14,675 nt of DNA from JAVBOJ01 sp031550755 (GTDB lineage Bacteria > Bacillota > Clostridia > Oscillospirales > UBA929). A program made the translations under genes and the position numbers. Below, piece after piece: positions 5,429 to 13,107 of the stretch. Every line of letters begins with the position of its first letter. Position 1 is the stretch's first letter. Below the pieces are notes generated by a model. It was not told where the DNA came from. It ran no database searches and worked only from the letters and a program-made list of their open reading frames with translations. The stretch lies in NCBI GenBank assembly GCA_031550755.1, contig JAVBOJ010000017.1, forward strand, positions 1 to 14,675, given 5' to 3'.

Positions 5429-7150
5429 ATGGCCGAGTTTGACCTCCACTCCCTGCGGCATACGGCCTCCCACGTTTTGGCGCAAGCGGTTTTGCGTCTG
5501 TATCCCAACGCGAAGCTCGCCATCGGCCCGGCCATCGACACCGGATTTTATTATGATTTCGATGTGGACACGAATTTTACGCCCGAGGACCTGGAGAAAA
5601 TTGAGGCGGAAATGAAGGTCATTGTCCGCGAGCGCTACCGGCTGGAGCGCTTTGAGCTGCCGCGCGCCGAAGCGCTGGCGCTCATGGAGGAGAAAAACCA
5701 GCCCTACAAGGTCGAGCTGATTCACGACCTGCCCGAGGACGCCGCCCTGTCCTTTTATAAACAGGGCGAGTTTGTCGATCTCTGCGCCGGGCCGCACGCC
5801 GATCACACCGGGCGGGTCAAGGCGTTCAAGCTGCTCTCGGCCACCGGCGCCTACTGGCGCGGGGATTCATCGCGCAAGATGCTCCAGCGCATTTACGGCA
5901 CGGCGTTTGAGTCCAAGGAGGAGTTGGCCGCCCATCTGACCATGCTCGAGGAGGCCAAAAAGCGCGACCACCGCAAGCTGGGCCGCGAGCTTGATCTGTT
6001 CGATATTTATGAGGAGGGCCCCGGGTTCCCCTTCTTCCTGCCCCGCGGCATGGTGCTGCGCAACCTGCTGGAGGCCTACTGGCGCGAGGAACACGCAGCG
6101 GCCGGCTATCAGGAGATCCGCACGCCGATTATCTTAAACGAGGAGCTTTGGCACCGTAGCGGGCACTGGGATCACTATAAAAACAATATGTATTTTACCA
6201 AAATTGACGAGGGCGATTTCGCCGTCAAGCCGATGAACTGCCCCGGCGGGATGCTGGCCTTCGGCCGCAGGATGCACTCCTACCGCGATCTGCCCCAGCG
6301 CATCGCCGAGATGGGGCTTGTCCACCGGCACGAGCTGTCCGGTGCGCTGCACGGGCTGATGCGGGTGCGCTGCTTTACGCAGGACGACGCGCATATTTTC
6401 ATGACGCCGGAGCAGATTCAGCAGGAAATCGCCGGGGTCATCCGGCTCATTGACCGGTTTTACAAGGTGTTCGGATTTGAATACCACATGGAGCTGTCCA
6501 CCCGCCCGGAGAACTCGATGGGCACCGACGAGCAGTGGGAGACGGCCACCGACGCCTTGCGCCAGGCGCTTTCCACGCTCGGCATGGAGTACAAGCTGAA
6601 CGAGGGCGACGGCGCGTTTTACGGGCCGAAAATCGACTTCCATCTGCGCGACTGCATCGGGCGCACATGGCAGTGCGGCACCTTACAGCTGGATTTCCAG
6701 ATGCCCGAACGGTTTGACCTTTCCTATGTCGGCCCGGACGGCGAAAAACACCGCCCGGTCATGATTCACCGCGTCGTCTTCGGCAGCATCGAGCGCTTCA
6801 TCGCCATTCTGACCGAGCATGTCGCCGGGGCGTATCCGCTGTGGCTGTCGCCGGTGCAAATCGCCGTCCTGCCGCTGACCGACCGCCACCACGACTACGC
6901 GCGCGGCGTCCACCAGACGCTGCGGGACGCCGGGTTCCGGGTGGAGCTCGACGAGCGCAATGAAAAAATCGGCTTTAAAATCCGCGAGGCGCAGGTGCAG
7001 AAAACCCCGTATATGCTGGTGCTGGGCGACAAGGAGATGGAGGCCGGTCTGGTGGCGGTGCGCCACCGCCGCGACGGAGATCTCGGCGCGATTCCCGTGG
7101 ACGAACTGATTGCCAAGCTGCGCGAGGAAGTGGCGACCAAGGCGAAGTAA
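5429..7150 (+). CDS. thrS: Threonyl-tRNA synthetase lacking the N-terminal TGS domain
   Basis: This cytoplasmic class II enzyme charges tRNA-Thr with threonine using ATP. The preferred start is ATG 5429, 6 nt after GAGGTG; GTG 5420 and ATG 5423 overlap that ribosome binding site. The product has 573 residues, against about 640 in common ThrRS, because it begins directly at the editing domain. Editing-site residues are present: H11xxxH15, C119 and H123 (LCAGPH). The catalytic core has the zinc ligands C271 (NCPG), H322 (DDAHIF) and H447 (MIHR), motif 2 around 297-316 (LVHRHELSGALHGLMRVR) and motif 3 FGSIERF. The C-terminal anticodon-binding domain starts near residue 472. So only the TGS domain is missing, and editing and charging should both work. 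Known ThrRS variants lack TGS; that this lineage does so generally is inference. Confidence 0.96.
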   Translation: MAEFDLHSLRHTASHVLAQAVLRLYPNAKLAIGPAIDTGFYYDFDVDTNFTPEDLEKIEAEMKVIVRERYRLERFELPRAEALALMEEKNQPYKVELIHDLPEDAALSFYKQGEFVDLCAGPHADHTGRVKAFKLLSATGAYWRGDSSRKMLQRIYGTAFESKEELAAHLTMLEEAKKRDHRKLGRELDLFDIYEEGPGFPFFLPRGMVLRNLLEAYWREEHAAAGYQEIRTPIILNEELWHRSGHWDHYKNNMYFTKIDEGDFAVKPMNCPGGMLAFGRRMHSYRDLPQRIAEMGLVHRHELSGALHGLMRVRCFTQDDAHIFMTPEQIQQEIAGVIRLIDRFYKVFGFEYHMELSTRPENSMGTDEQWETATDALRQALSTLGMEYKLNEGDGAFYGPKIDFHLRDCIGRTWQCGTLQLDFQMPERFDLSYVGPDGEKHRPVMIHRVVFGSIERFIAILTEHVAGAYPLWLSPVQIAVLPLTDRHHDYARGVHQTLRDAGFRVELDERNEKIGFKIREAQVQKTPYMLVLGDKEMEAGLVAVRHRRDGDLGAIPVDELIAKLREEVATKAK

Positions 7151-7155
7151 CACAG

Positions 7156-7181
7156 CGCGGGACGCCGGAAGGCGTCCCGCG
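7156..7181 (+). terminator. GC-rich hairpin after thrS
   Basis: An 11-bp perfect stem with GGAA loop (7156-7166 with 7171-7181) begins 5 nt after the thrS stop. It lacks a T run, so it may act as a 3' stability hairpin or weak terminator rather than a classic intrinsic terminator. By position it could also be the first hairpin of repeat copy C. Confidence 0.5.
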
Positions 7182-7226
7182 TAACCCTATAAAGCCCGTG
7201 TCTCAAAACCCCACGCAACAGAAACT

Positions 7227-7298
7227 TTGCGAAGGCTGATTCATTCCGCCGCAACAATATCCTTGTTCCAATCCGAGAAAAACTTCCGTTTTTCGAGG
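7227..7298 (+). repeat. Structured dispersed repeat, copy C (thrS-ABC-F gap)
   Basis: The core GGCTGATTCATTCCGCC (7234-7250) keeps five of six pairs. It is followed by an AACAA/TTGTT stem (7253-7257 with 7263-7267) and a third hairpin whose 7-bp GAAAAAC/GTTTTTC stem (7277-7283 with 7288-7294, loop TTCC) is flanked by GA/GA and then CC/GG. The GA/GA step can form tandem sheared G-A pairs. The order and spacing match copies A and B although the last hairpin has entirely different bases. It ends 20 nt before the ABC-F start codon. The rest of the gap (7182-7226) shows no feature I can support. Confidence 0.8.
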
Positions 7299-7318
7299 CA
7301 CATAAAGTGAGGTTTTTC

Positions 7319-8800
7319 ATGTCTCTGATCCAGGTTTCTCATCTTACCTTTTGTTATGACGGCAGTCATGACGATATTTTCACCGATGTGTCGTTTCAAA
7401 TCGACACCGACTGGAAGCTGGGCTTCACCGGCCGCAACGGCCGCGGCAAAACCACCTTTTTACACCTGCTGCTGGGCCGGTATGAATACAAGGGCAGCAT
7501 TTCCGCGTCGGTGACCTTCGACTATTTCCCGTTTGCCGTGTCCGATCCGTCGCAAAACACGCGAGAGGTGCTGTATGCGGCGGCGGGCGGTGAGTTCGCC
7601 TCTTGGGAGCTTTCCCGGGAGCTGTCGCTGCTGGACGTCTCCGAGGACGTCCTCGACCGCCCGTTTTCCACCCTCAGCAACGGCGAACAGACCAAAACCC
7701 TGCTGGCGGCGCTGTTTTTGAAGGAAAACAACTTTCTGCTCATCGACGAGCCGACCAACCACCTCGACGCCGAGGCGCGCGCGTTGGTGGCGCGGTATCT
7801 GAACGGCAAAAGCGGGTTTATTCTGGTTTCGCATGACCGCGCCTTCCTCGACGGCTGTGTGGATCACATTTTGTCCATCAACAAGGCCGATATTGAGATC
7901 CAGCGGGGCAATTTTTCCTCCTGGTGGGAAAACAAACAAAACCGCGACAATTTTGAGGCCGCCGAAAATATCCGGCTCAAAAAAGACATCGACAAGCTGG
8001 CCGCCGCCGCCCGGCGCACCGCCAACTGGTCGGACAAGGTGGAAAAAAGCAAAAACGCGCCGCTGGCCTCCGGCGTGAGCGCCGACAAGGGCTACATCGG
8101 CCACCAGGCCGCCCGGATGATGAAGCGCTCCAAGTCCATTGAGACGCGGCGGCAGTCGGCGCTGGAGGAAAAATCCAAGCTGCTGAAAAACATCGAGACG
8201 TCCGAAAAACTGCTGCTCAAGCCGCTGTCCTACCACTCCGACCGGCTGTGCGAACTGCAAGACGTCTCCGTCCGTTACGGGGAGAAAACGGTTTGTGAGC
8301 GTGTGAGCCTCACGATCCGCCGCGGCGAGCGCATCGCCCTGCGCGGCAAAAACGGCAGCGGCAAATCCAGTATTCTCAAGCTGCTGTGCGGGCAGGAGAT
8401 TCCGCATGACGGCGGGGTGTTTATGGGCGGCGGGCTGACCGTCTCCCATGTGCCGCAGGACACCGCGTTTTTGCGGGGCGGCCTGCGGGAGTTCATCGAC
8501 CGGCACGCGCTGGACGAGAGCCTGTTCAAGGCCATCCTGCGCAAGCTGGACTTTTCGCGGGAGCAGTTTGACAAGCCGCTCGAGGGCTTCTCCGGCGGGC
8601 AGAAAAAAAAGGTGCTGATCGCCAAAAGCCTGTGCGAGCGCGCCCATCTGTACATTTGGGACGAACCGCTGAACTTTATCGACGTGCTGTCGCGCCTGCA
8701 AATCGAGGACTTGATTTTGGACACCCAGCCCACCATGCTCTTCGTGGAGCATGACGCGGCCTTTGTCCGGGACATCGCGACGCGGGAAATACAGCTATAA
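7319..8800 (+). CDS. Lsa/Vga-like ABC-F ribosomal protection ATPase
   Basis: This is a soluble 493-residue twin-ATPase without membrane segments, the form of ABC-F proteins that bind the ribosomal E site and displace antibiotics. First ATPase: Walker A GRNGRGKTT (38-46), signature LSNGEQ (119-124), Walker B LLIDEPTNHLD (140-150), H-loop SHD (171-173). The interdomain linker (about 185-300) is basic and helical. Second ATPase: GKNGSGKSS (343-351), FSGGQ (424-428), LYIWDEPLNFID (444-455), EHD (477-479). The DEPLNFID form and N-terminal DTDWKLGFTGRNGRGKTT resemble the Lsa/Vga group, which confers resistance to lincosamides, streptogramin A and pleuromutilins. The exact spectrum cannot be read from sequence, and it may be an intrinsic housekeeping copy. 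The ATG at 7319 follows GAGG by 6 nt. No clear dedicated promoter is visible; repeat copy C precedes it. Confidence 0.92.
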   Translation: MSLIQVSHLTFCYDGSHDDIFTDVSFQIDTDWKLGFTGRNGRGKTTFLHLLLGRYEYKGSISASVTFDYFPFAVSDPSQNTREVLYAAAGGEFASWELSRELSLLDVSEDVLDRPFSTLSNGEQTKTLLAALFLKENNFLLIDEPTNHLDAEARALVARYLNGKSGFILVSHDRAFLDGCVDHILSINKADIEIQRGNFSSWWENKQNRDNFEAAENIRLKKDIDKLAAAARRTANWSDKVEKSKNAPLASGVSADKGYIGHQAARMMKRSKSIETRRQSALEEKSKLLKNIETSEKLLLKPLSYHSDRLCELQDVSVRYGEKTVCERVSLTIRRGERIALRGKNGSGKSSILKLLCGQEIPHDGGVFMGGGLTVSHVPQDTAFLRGGLREFIDRHALDESLFKAILRKLDFSREQFDKPLEGFSGGQKKKVLIAKSLCERAHLYIWDEPLNFIDVLSRLQIEDLILDTQPTMLFVEHDAAFVRDIATREIQL

Positions 8801-8801
8801 C

Positions 8802-8826
8802 AAGACCGCCCATGACGGGCGGTCTT
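8802..8826 (+). terminator. Terminator between converging genes
   Basis: A 10-bp perfect stem (8802-8811 with 8817-8826, AAGACCGCCC/GGGCGGTCTT, loop ATGAC) starts 1 nt after the ABC-F stop and is followed by TTTGTTTG. On the minus strand the stem is followed by TTGTTAT, so it may also end the pilT transcript, which stops at 8836. Confidence 0.85.
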
Positions 8827-8835
8827 TGTTTGCTA

Positions 8836-9909
8836 TTAAAGGTATTTCGCCAGCACATCCGGATTGACGCAGAACGTGTGCGCGTCGTCGGCCGAGATGT
8901 CCCCCGCCTTGACGGCGGTGGCCAGCGCGTAATCCATGCTGCGCATCCCGGTCGCCGCCCCGGCGTGGATGACCGTATCGATCTGATGGGTTTTGGATTC
9001 CCGGATGAGGTTGCGGATGGCGGCGTTGACCACCATGACCTCAAACACGGCCACCCGACCCTTGGTCGCCGACGGCAGAAGCTGCTGCGACACAACGGCT
9101 TGCAGCACGGTGGACAGCTGCACCCGCACCTGCTGCTGGTTGGGCGGAAAGACGTCCATGATGCGGTCGATGGTTTTGGCGGCGCCGACGGTGTGCAGCG
9201 TGGAAAACACCAGATGGCCGGTCTCGGCGGCGGTCAGCGCGATCGACATGGTCTCGTAATCGCGCATTTCGCCCATCAAAATCACGTCGGGCGACTGGCG
9301 CAGCGCTGCCCGCAGCGCCACGGCGTAGCTTTCGGTGTCATTTTCCACCTCGCGCTGATTGACGATGCTCTTTTTGTGGGTGTGCAGATATTCGATGGGG
9401 TCCTCCAGCGTCAGGATGTGGCAGTTGCGCTGGTTGTTGATGAGGTCTATAAGACAGGCCAGCGTGGTGGATTTGCCCGAGCCGGCCGGCCCGGTGACCA
9501 ACACCAGCCCCTTGGTGCGCTTGTGCAGGTCGAGCACCGCCTGCGGGATGCCCAGCACGTCGGCCTCGCTGAGCGACAGCTGCACCACCCGGATGACCGC
9601 CGCCATGGAATTGCGCTGGCGGAAAGCGTTCATGCGGAAGCGCCCGACGCTGGGCAGCGAGAACGAAAAGTCGCAATCGCCGGTTTTGAGGTAGCTGTCA
9701 TAGGCTTGCGAACCCGAAATGCGGAAAATCTCCTCGATCATGATGGCCGTATCCTTCGGCATCATGCGAAAATCGTCCGCCGCAATGATTTCACCGTCTT
9801 TTTTCAGCATAATGGGAGATCCGGCCGTGATAAACACATCCGACGCGCGCTCCCGGACGGCGCGCACCAGCAAATCATGCACCGTAATGCCCGGTGAGGA
9901 AATCATCAT
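8836..9909 (-). CDS. pilT: Type IV pilus retraction-type ATPase, PilT family
   Basis: PilT-family ATPases are cytoplasmic hexamers that drive pilus retraction or depolymerisation. The product has 357 residues, the usual PilT length. Motifs are ASDVFITAG (22-30), Walker A GPAGSGKST (140-148), Asp box TLEDPIEY (167-174), Walker B VILMGEMRD (209-217), His box GHLVFSTLHT (231-240) and AIRNLIRE (297-304). The last motif is characteristic of PilT rather than PilB. The ATG at 9909 follows GGAGG by 9 nt and lies 4 nt after the upstream stop, whose end carries the ribosome binding site; ATG 9906 is a possible alternative. It is the last gene of the pilus-like operon. No PilB partner is visible, so it may work with a PilB elsewhere or do a different job here. 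Confidence 0.93.
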   Translation of the reverse strand: MMISSPGITVHDLLVRAVRERASDVFITAGSPIMLKKDGEIIAADDFRMMPKDTAIMIEEIFRISGSQAYDSYLKTGDCDFSFSLPSVGRFRMNAFRQRNSMAAVIRVVQLSLSEADVLGIPQAVLDLHKRTKGLVLVTGPAGSGKSTTLACLIDLINNQRNCHILTLEDPIEYLHTHKKSIVNQREVENDTESYAVALRAALRQSPDVILMGEMRDYETMSIALTAAETGHLVFSTLHTVGAAKTIDRIMDVFPPNQQQVRVQLSTVLQAVVSQQLLPSATKGRVAVFEVMVVNAAIRNLIRESKTHQIDTVIHAGAATGMRSMDYALATAVKAGDISADDAHTFCVNPDVLAKYL

Positions 9910-9913
9910 ACCG

Positions 9914-10387
9914 TTATCCCTCCCATACGTTCCAGCCTTCGTCGTACAAAAATTCGTCCTGCTGCTGCTGCCAGCAGGTCACCCGGAAAAACCGCAGGTC
10001 TTCTCCCGGCTCGCGGAGCTCAATTTCCACCCGCAAATACGACGGCCCGCGCGCCAGCGTCATCCCGGCGGTCACCGGCTCCTGCGACAGAACCTCCCAT
10101 CCCAGCTTTTCCAGCACCGGCGGCGCGGCGGCCAGCAGCGCGTCCCAGCTTGACCCGGGCGTCTGTTTGGCAAAATGCGCGAACAGCTCCTCGTTGAGCT
10201 CACCCACGGCGCGTTCGGCGTCGGTATCCAGCACATAATACGCCTGCGCCCATTCGCCGTCCTTTTTGGCCAGCTTGAAGTCGGAATAGGCCGACATCAG
10301 CGACAGCATCCCAAAGGCGGTCAGGCTGATCATGATCAAAATAATCAGGATGGAGGCGCTGCCCTGTACCGAAGATTGTCCCTTCAT
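9914..10387 (-). CDS. Small membrane-anchored pilus-cluster protein (PilX-like by position)
   Basis: I do not recognise the family firmly. The product has 157 residues with a single N-terminal membrane segment (about residues 11-33, SILIILIMISLTAFGMLSLM) and a soluble remainder that should lie outside the membrane. The N-terminus MKGQSSVQGSASILI resembles PilX-like pilus assembly proteins, which start with a short polar stretch and a hydrophobic helix, but no clear prepilin cleavage motif with Glu at +5 is seen. The ATG overlaps the upstream prepilin stop by 4 nt (ATGA), and pilT begins 4 nt downstream, so it is translationally linked to both. A minor-pilin or pilus-priming role is inference from context. 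Confidence 0.75.
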   Translation of the reverse strand: MKGQSSVQGSASILIILIMISLTAFGMLSLMSAYSDFKLAKKDGEWAQAYYVLDTDAERAVGELNEELFAHFAKQTPGSSWDALLAAAPPVLEKLGWEVLSQEPVTAGMTLARGPSYLRVEIELREPGEDLRFFRVTCWQQQQDEFLYDEGWNVWEG

Positions 10388-10884
10388 CCGGCCAGCCCCC
10401 TTCCCGCGTCATACACGCCGGCGCTCAGCGTGTAGATCTCTTTTTGTCCCCCGTCTTCCAGCAGATAGGCGCTGTTTTTATACACCGCGACGCGGATGTC
10501 CTCCCATACCCCCAGCCCGTCGTCCGGCGGCGTCTCAGTCACGGTGAACACCAGCGTAAATCCGTTTTCCTGCGGGGCTTCGGCGGGTGCCCAGTCCTTG
10601 CCGTAAAAGACGGTGTAAATGGTTCCTGTGCCCGACATTTTGGGCCTGGCAATCACATTCCACAGCGCGCGGGCCTCCTGTGAGCTCAGCGTGCCGTACA
10701 GCTTGTAGGTTTCGACGGCGGTCTGCGCCTCAAAGCAGGCGTGGTCGAGATCGCGGGCGCGGTTTTGGGTGTTGGCGGCCAGCACAAACAGGCGCACCAC
10801 AAACATGCTGACCACGGCCAGCACGCCGATCGCGATGATAATTTCCACCAGAGCAAACCCCTTGGGGTTTTCAGGCCGTTTCAC
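10384..10884 (-). CDS. Prepilin-type protein with class III signal (PilV-like)
   Basis: This is a pilin or minor pilin exported and processed by prepilin peptidase. The N-terminus reads KRPENPKG, then FALVEIIIAIGVLAVVSMFVV: a cleavable G/F junction, Glu at +5 and a hydrophobic helix, the type IV pilin signature. I place the start at GTG 10884, 6 nt after GAGGTG, giving 166 residues. A GTG at 10893 overlaps that ribosome binding site and is less likely. The rest is a soluble domain of about 125 residues with no motif I recognise; PilV-like minor pilins are of this size. The stop overlaps the next gene by 4 nt. The wide gap upstream (10885-11128) separates it from the first half of the cluster. 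Confidence 0.82.
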   Translation of the reverse strand: MKRPENPKGFALVEIIIAIGVLAVVSMFVVRLFVLAANTQNRARDLDHACFEAQTAVETYKLYGTLSSQEARALWNVIARPKMSGTGTIYTVFYGKDWAPAEAPQENGFTLVFTVTETPPDDGLGVWEDIRVAVYKNSAYLLEDGGQKEIYTLSAGVYDAGRGLAG

Positions 10885-11128
10885 GGCAATCACCTCGTCT
10901 CAGATGGGAGCGGATACCGGATAACAGATAACAGATAGGGACGCGACCCGGCGCGCCGACCTTCCCCACCCGTTTCGGCGAGGCCCGGAGGGTCGCAGAC
11001 CGAAACGGGGGTAGGCATTCCCCCAGAAGTACCGGGGGTCTTGGGGACGGATAGAGCCCCCAAGCGGGGTTTCTTTGGTGCCTTTATCGGAAGAACTTTG
11101 GGGGCAGCCGGGAACAGCCCGGGCAATG
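10885..11128 (-). other. Non-coding gap in the pilus cluster with pseudoknot-like pairing
   Basis: This gap of 244 nt interrupts an otherwise tightly packed operon. It contains interleaved complementary segments: GCGACCC (10943-10949) with GGGTCGC (10990-10996), and CCGTTTCGG (10970-10978) with CCGAAACGG (11000-11008). If both form, they make a pseudoknot. A CCCCC/GGGGG hairpin (11020-11038) and a CCGGG/CCCGG hairpin (11108-11122, just after the upstream stop, no T run) are also present. A short direct repeat GATAACAGATAACAGATA lies at its prepilin-proximal side. The only open frame through it is proline-rich with no recognisable features, and I do not call it a gene. No clear promoter is seen. 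Confidence 0.6.
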
Positions 11129-11632
11129 TCACGCGGCGCGGAGCTTGATCACCAGCGTCTCCTCCCGGCGTGCCTCGCCCTCGCCGTCCCAGACGGTGAG
11201 CTTGAGCGCCGAGGTCGGATTTTCAGCCGGCCCGGCGTAGGACAGCGCCATGCCGGTCAGCGGCACCAGCTCGTCGCCCATGCGCGGGTCGAAGGCCTGT
11301 TCGGCCGACAGCAGCGCCTCCATCAGCTTGCCGTCGTGCTGGTAAATGATGGTATCATACCGCTCGCCGCCGTAGTCCTGCGACAAGACCAGCAGGTAGC
11401 CCTGTGCACCGTCGCGGAGCTCGACGCCGCCGGTCAAATCGTTCTGACGGATATGGTTGGCCATAAACGAGACGGCCACCCGCAAATTGGAGCTGACATC
11501 GCGTTTTTGCAGGATTTTGTCAAAGCTCTGCCCGCCGACGGCCACCAGCGTATAGGTCGTGACGCCGAACAGCAGCAGCAACGCGGCCACACAGAGGGTC
11601 TCCCAAAAATTTCCGCTCAGTCTGTTTTTCAT
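11129..11632 (-). CDS. Membrane-anchored protein of the pilus cluster, possibly DUF4860
   Basis: The product has 167 residues with one N-terminal membrane helix (about residues 11-32, TLCVAALLLLFGVTTYTLVAV) and a soluble domain beginning RVAVSFMANHIRQND. Size, topology and position between a pseudopilin-like gene and prepilins recall the clostridial DUF4860 family found in pilus-like operons. I assign this from memory of the family's general look, so it is tentative. There is no prepilin cleavage motif with Glu at +5. The ATG at 11632 overlaps the upstream stop by 4 nt (ATGA) and has GGAGGG upstream. The product probably sits on the outer face of the membrane as part of the pilus or its assembly platform. 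Confidence 0.75.
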   Translation of the reverse strand: MKNRLSGNFWETLCVAALLLLFGVTTYTLVAVGGQSFDKILQKRDVSSNLRVAVSFMANHIRQNDLTGGVELRDGAQGYLLVLSQDYGGERYDTIIYQHDGKLMEALLSAEQAFDPRMGDELVPLTGMALSYAGPAENPTSALKLTVWDGEGEARREETLVIKLRAA

Positions 11633-11952
11633 GGGCTTTCTCCCTCCAGACTCTCGAATACCTCAATATCGGGCAGGAGGTTGGAGCCTTCGACGCGGTA
11701 GTGGATAAAATACCGGCTTTCGTCATAGGTCAGGCCGTAATGCGCCTGCAAATAGGCCACATCGGGCGGATAGGCCCCCTCCAGCGCGTAGCACTGGACG
11801 GCGGCGCGCCGCACGGCCTGTTCGATGAGCTCCACCTGATCGCTTGTGCCGCCCTTTGACGCGCCGGACAAAAACACAAGCAGCACCGCGCCCAGCGCCA
11901 GCAGGACAAACAGCCCGATCCACTGGGACAGATTGCGCAAGGCCCTTCGCAT
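11629..11952 (-). CDS. Small pseudopilin-like membrane protein
   Basis: The product has 107 residues with a basic N-terminus (MRRALRNLSQ), one membrane helix (about 11-29) and a C-terminal part VELIEQAVRRAAVQCYALEGAYPPDVAYLQAHYGL. The helix leading into CYALEGAYPP is like the region after the membrane helix in GspG/pilin-type proteins (NA-YY-EGxYP). There is no recognisable prepilin peptidase site, so it may stay membrane-anchored. The ATG at 11952 uses TAGGAGG, which overlaps the pilC stop codon, so translation is likely coupled to pilC. It overlaps the next gene by 4 nt. The function is inferred from context only. Confidence 0.75.
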   Translation of the reverse strand: MRRALRNLSQWIGLFVLLALGAVLLVFLSGASKGGTSDQVELIEQAVRRAAVQCYALEGAYPPDVAYLQAHYGLTYDESRYFIHYRVEGSNLLPDIEVFESLEGESP

Positions 11953-11962
11953 ACTCCGCCTC

Positions 11963-13024
11963 CTACCCGATGGACGACATGACGCGGATCAGCGGCAGCA
12001 TGACCGACACCAAAATGACGCCGACCACGATGGACAGCAGCGCCACAAAGGTGGGCTCGATGGCTCCAGTGATCCGGTGCAGGGAGGTATCGACCTCCTG
12101 CTCGTAAATATCCTCCAGCTTTTGCATGATCTCGTCGGTGCCGCCGGTTTTGGAGCCCAGCCCCAGCATCCGGGTGAACAGCCGCGGGAAAATCCCCGCC
12201 TCGGCCAGCGCGTCGTGGAAGGACTGCCCTTCCGAGATGCGCACCCGGGCGATTTCAATCTTGCGGGACATATGGGCGTTGCCGAGAATGTCGCGCGCCA
12301 GCTCCAGCGACAGCTCCAGCTCCACGCCGGAGCGCAGCAGGAAGGTCATGGCCGACGCGAACCGCTCGGCGGCGATTTTTTGATAGACCGACCGGGTGAT
12401 AAAAAACCGCGCCTTGAAGGCGTCCAGCGCGTTGCGGCCGCCGGGCGTGCGTTTCCACAGCCGGTAGGCGAGATACAGCGCGAGGACAACGGCGGCGATC
12501 AGCCACCAGTATTTCCCCACAAAGTTGCCGAAGCTCAGCAGCCCCGCCACAAACGGCGGCATTTCATTGCCCAGCGAGCGCAAAAGGCTGTCAAACATCG
12601 GCAGCACCTGCACCACCAGCAGCAGCACGACGGCGCTCATCATGAGGATCAGCACCAGCGGGTAGGTGACCGAGCGCTTGATGCGCTGGCGCAGGTTTTG
12701 CTCCCGCTCATAGTATCGGGAGAGGTTTTTCATCATCTCGTCGAGATTGCCCGACACCTCGCCCACCGACACCATGCGCAGCAGGTAGGCGGGGAAGGCG
12801 CCGGTCTCGGTCAGCGCGTCGGTCAGCGTCCGGCGCTCCTCCACGGCGCGGCAGACCCCGTCCAGCACGCCTTGGAAGTACGGATCGCCCACGTCCTCCC
12901 GCAGCAGGCTCAGACCCTCGACCGGGGCGATGCCGGCCTCCAAAAACAGCGCCACCTGGGTGCAAAAGAGAGACAGCTCGGCCGGAGCCAGCTTTTTGGC
13001 CCGGGACTTTTTTTGTTCCGCCAT
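11963..13024 (-). CDS. pilC: Type II secretion/type IV pilus platform protein PilC (GspF family)
   Basis: PilC is the polytopic inner-membrane platform that couples cytoplasmic ATPases to pilin assembly. The product has 353 residues, slightly short against the usual 400 or so. It has two T2SF domains, about residues 17-140 and 220-340. Each begins with a similar pattern (LSLFCTQVALFLEAGIAPVEGLSLL and ERFASAMTFLLRSGVELELSLEL, in part). Membrane segments lie near 123-145, 172-190 and 322-345. ATG 13024 follows GGGAGGT by 6 nt. It is the first gene of the operon behind the promoter at 13108-13136. No pilB precedes it, unlike the common pilB-pilT-pilC order. The next gene starts 10 nt downstream. 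Confidence 0.93.
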   Translation of the reverse strand: MAEQKKSRAKKLAPAELSLFCTQVALFLEAGIAPVEGLSLLREDVGDPYFQGVLDGVCRAVEERRTLTDALTETGAFPAYLLRMVSVGEVSGNLDEMMKNLSRYYEREQNLRQRIKRSVTYPLVLILMMSAVVLLLVVQVLPMFDSLLRSLGNEMPPFVAGLLSFGNFVGKYWWLIAAVVLALYLAYRLWKRTPGGRNALDAFKARFFITRSVYQKIAAERFASAMTFLLRSGVELELSLELARDILGNAHMSRKIEIARVRISEGQSFHDALAEAGIFPRLFTRMLGLGSKTGGTDEIMQKLEDIYEQEVDTSLHRITGAIEPTFVALLSIVVGVILVSVMLPLIRVMSSIG

Positions 13025-13107
13025 GACACGACCTCCCGCTCAGAGTGAGTCCATTTAGAAAACGCTGAAAATATGCATTTTTACTCTTTTTTAAAAAGGA
13101 TACGCCT

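Noticed and set aside
7460..8752. Minus-strand open frame of 430 codons antisense to the ABC-F gene.
   Set aside because: The ABC-F gene on the plus strand has every expected ATPase motif. The antisense frame has none and reflects GC-rich third positions.
8812..9897. Plus-strand open frame of 361 codons antisense to pilT, rich in His/Arg/Gly.
   Set aside because: pilT has full family motifs on the other strand. This frame has none.
10890..11132. Minus-strand open frame of 80 codons in the pilus operon gap.
   Set aside because: It is Pro/Gly-rich with no domain, overlaps the hairpin-rich gap, and its start lies in the end of the previous gene without a good ribosome binding site.
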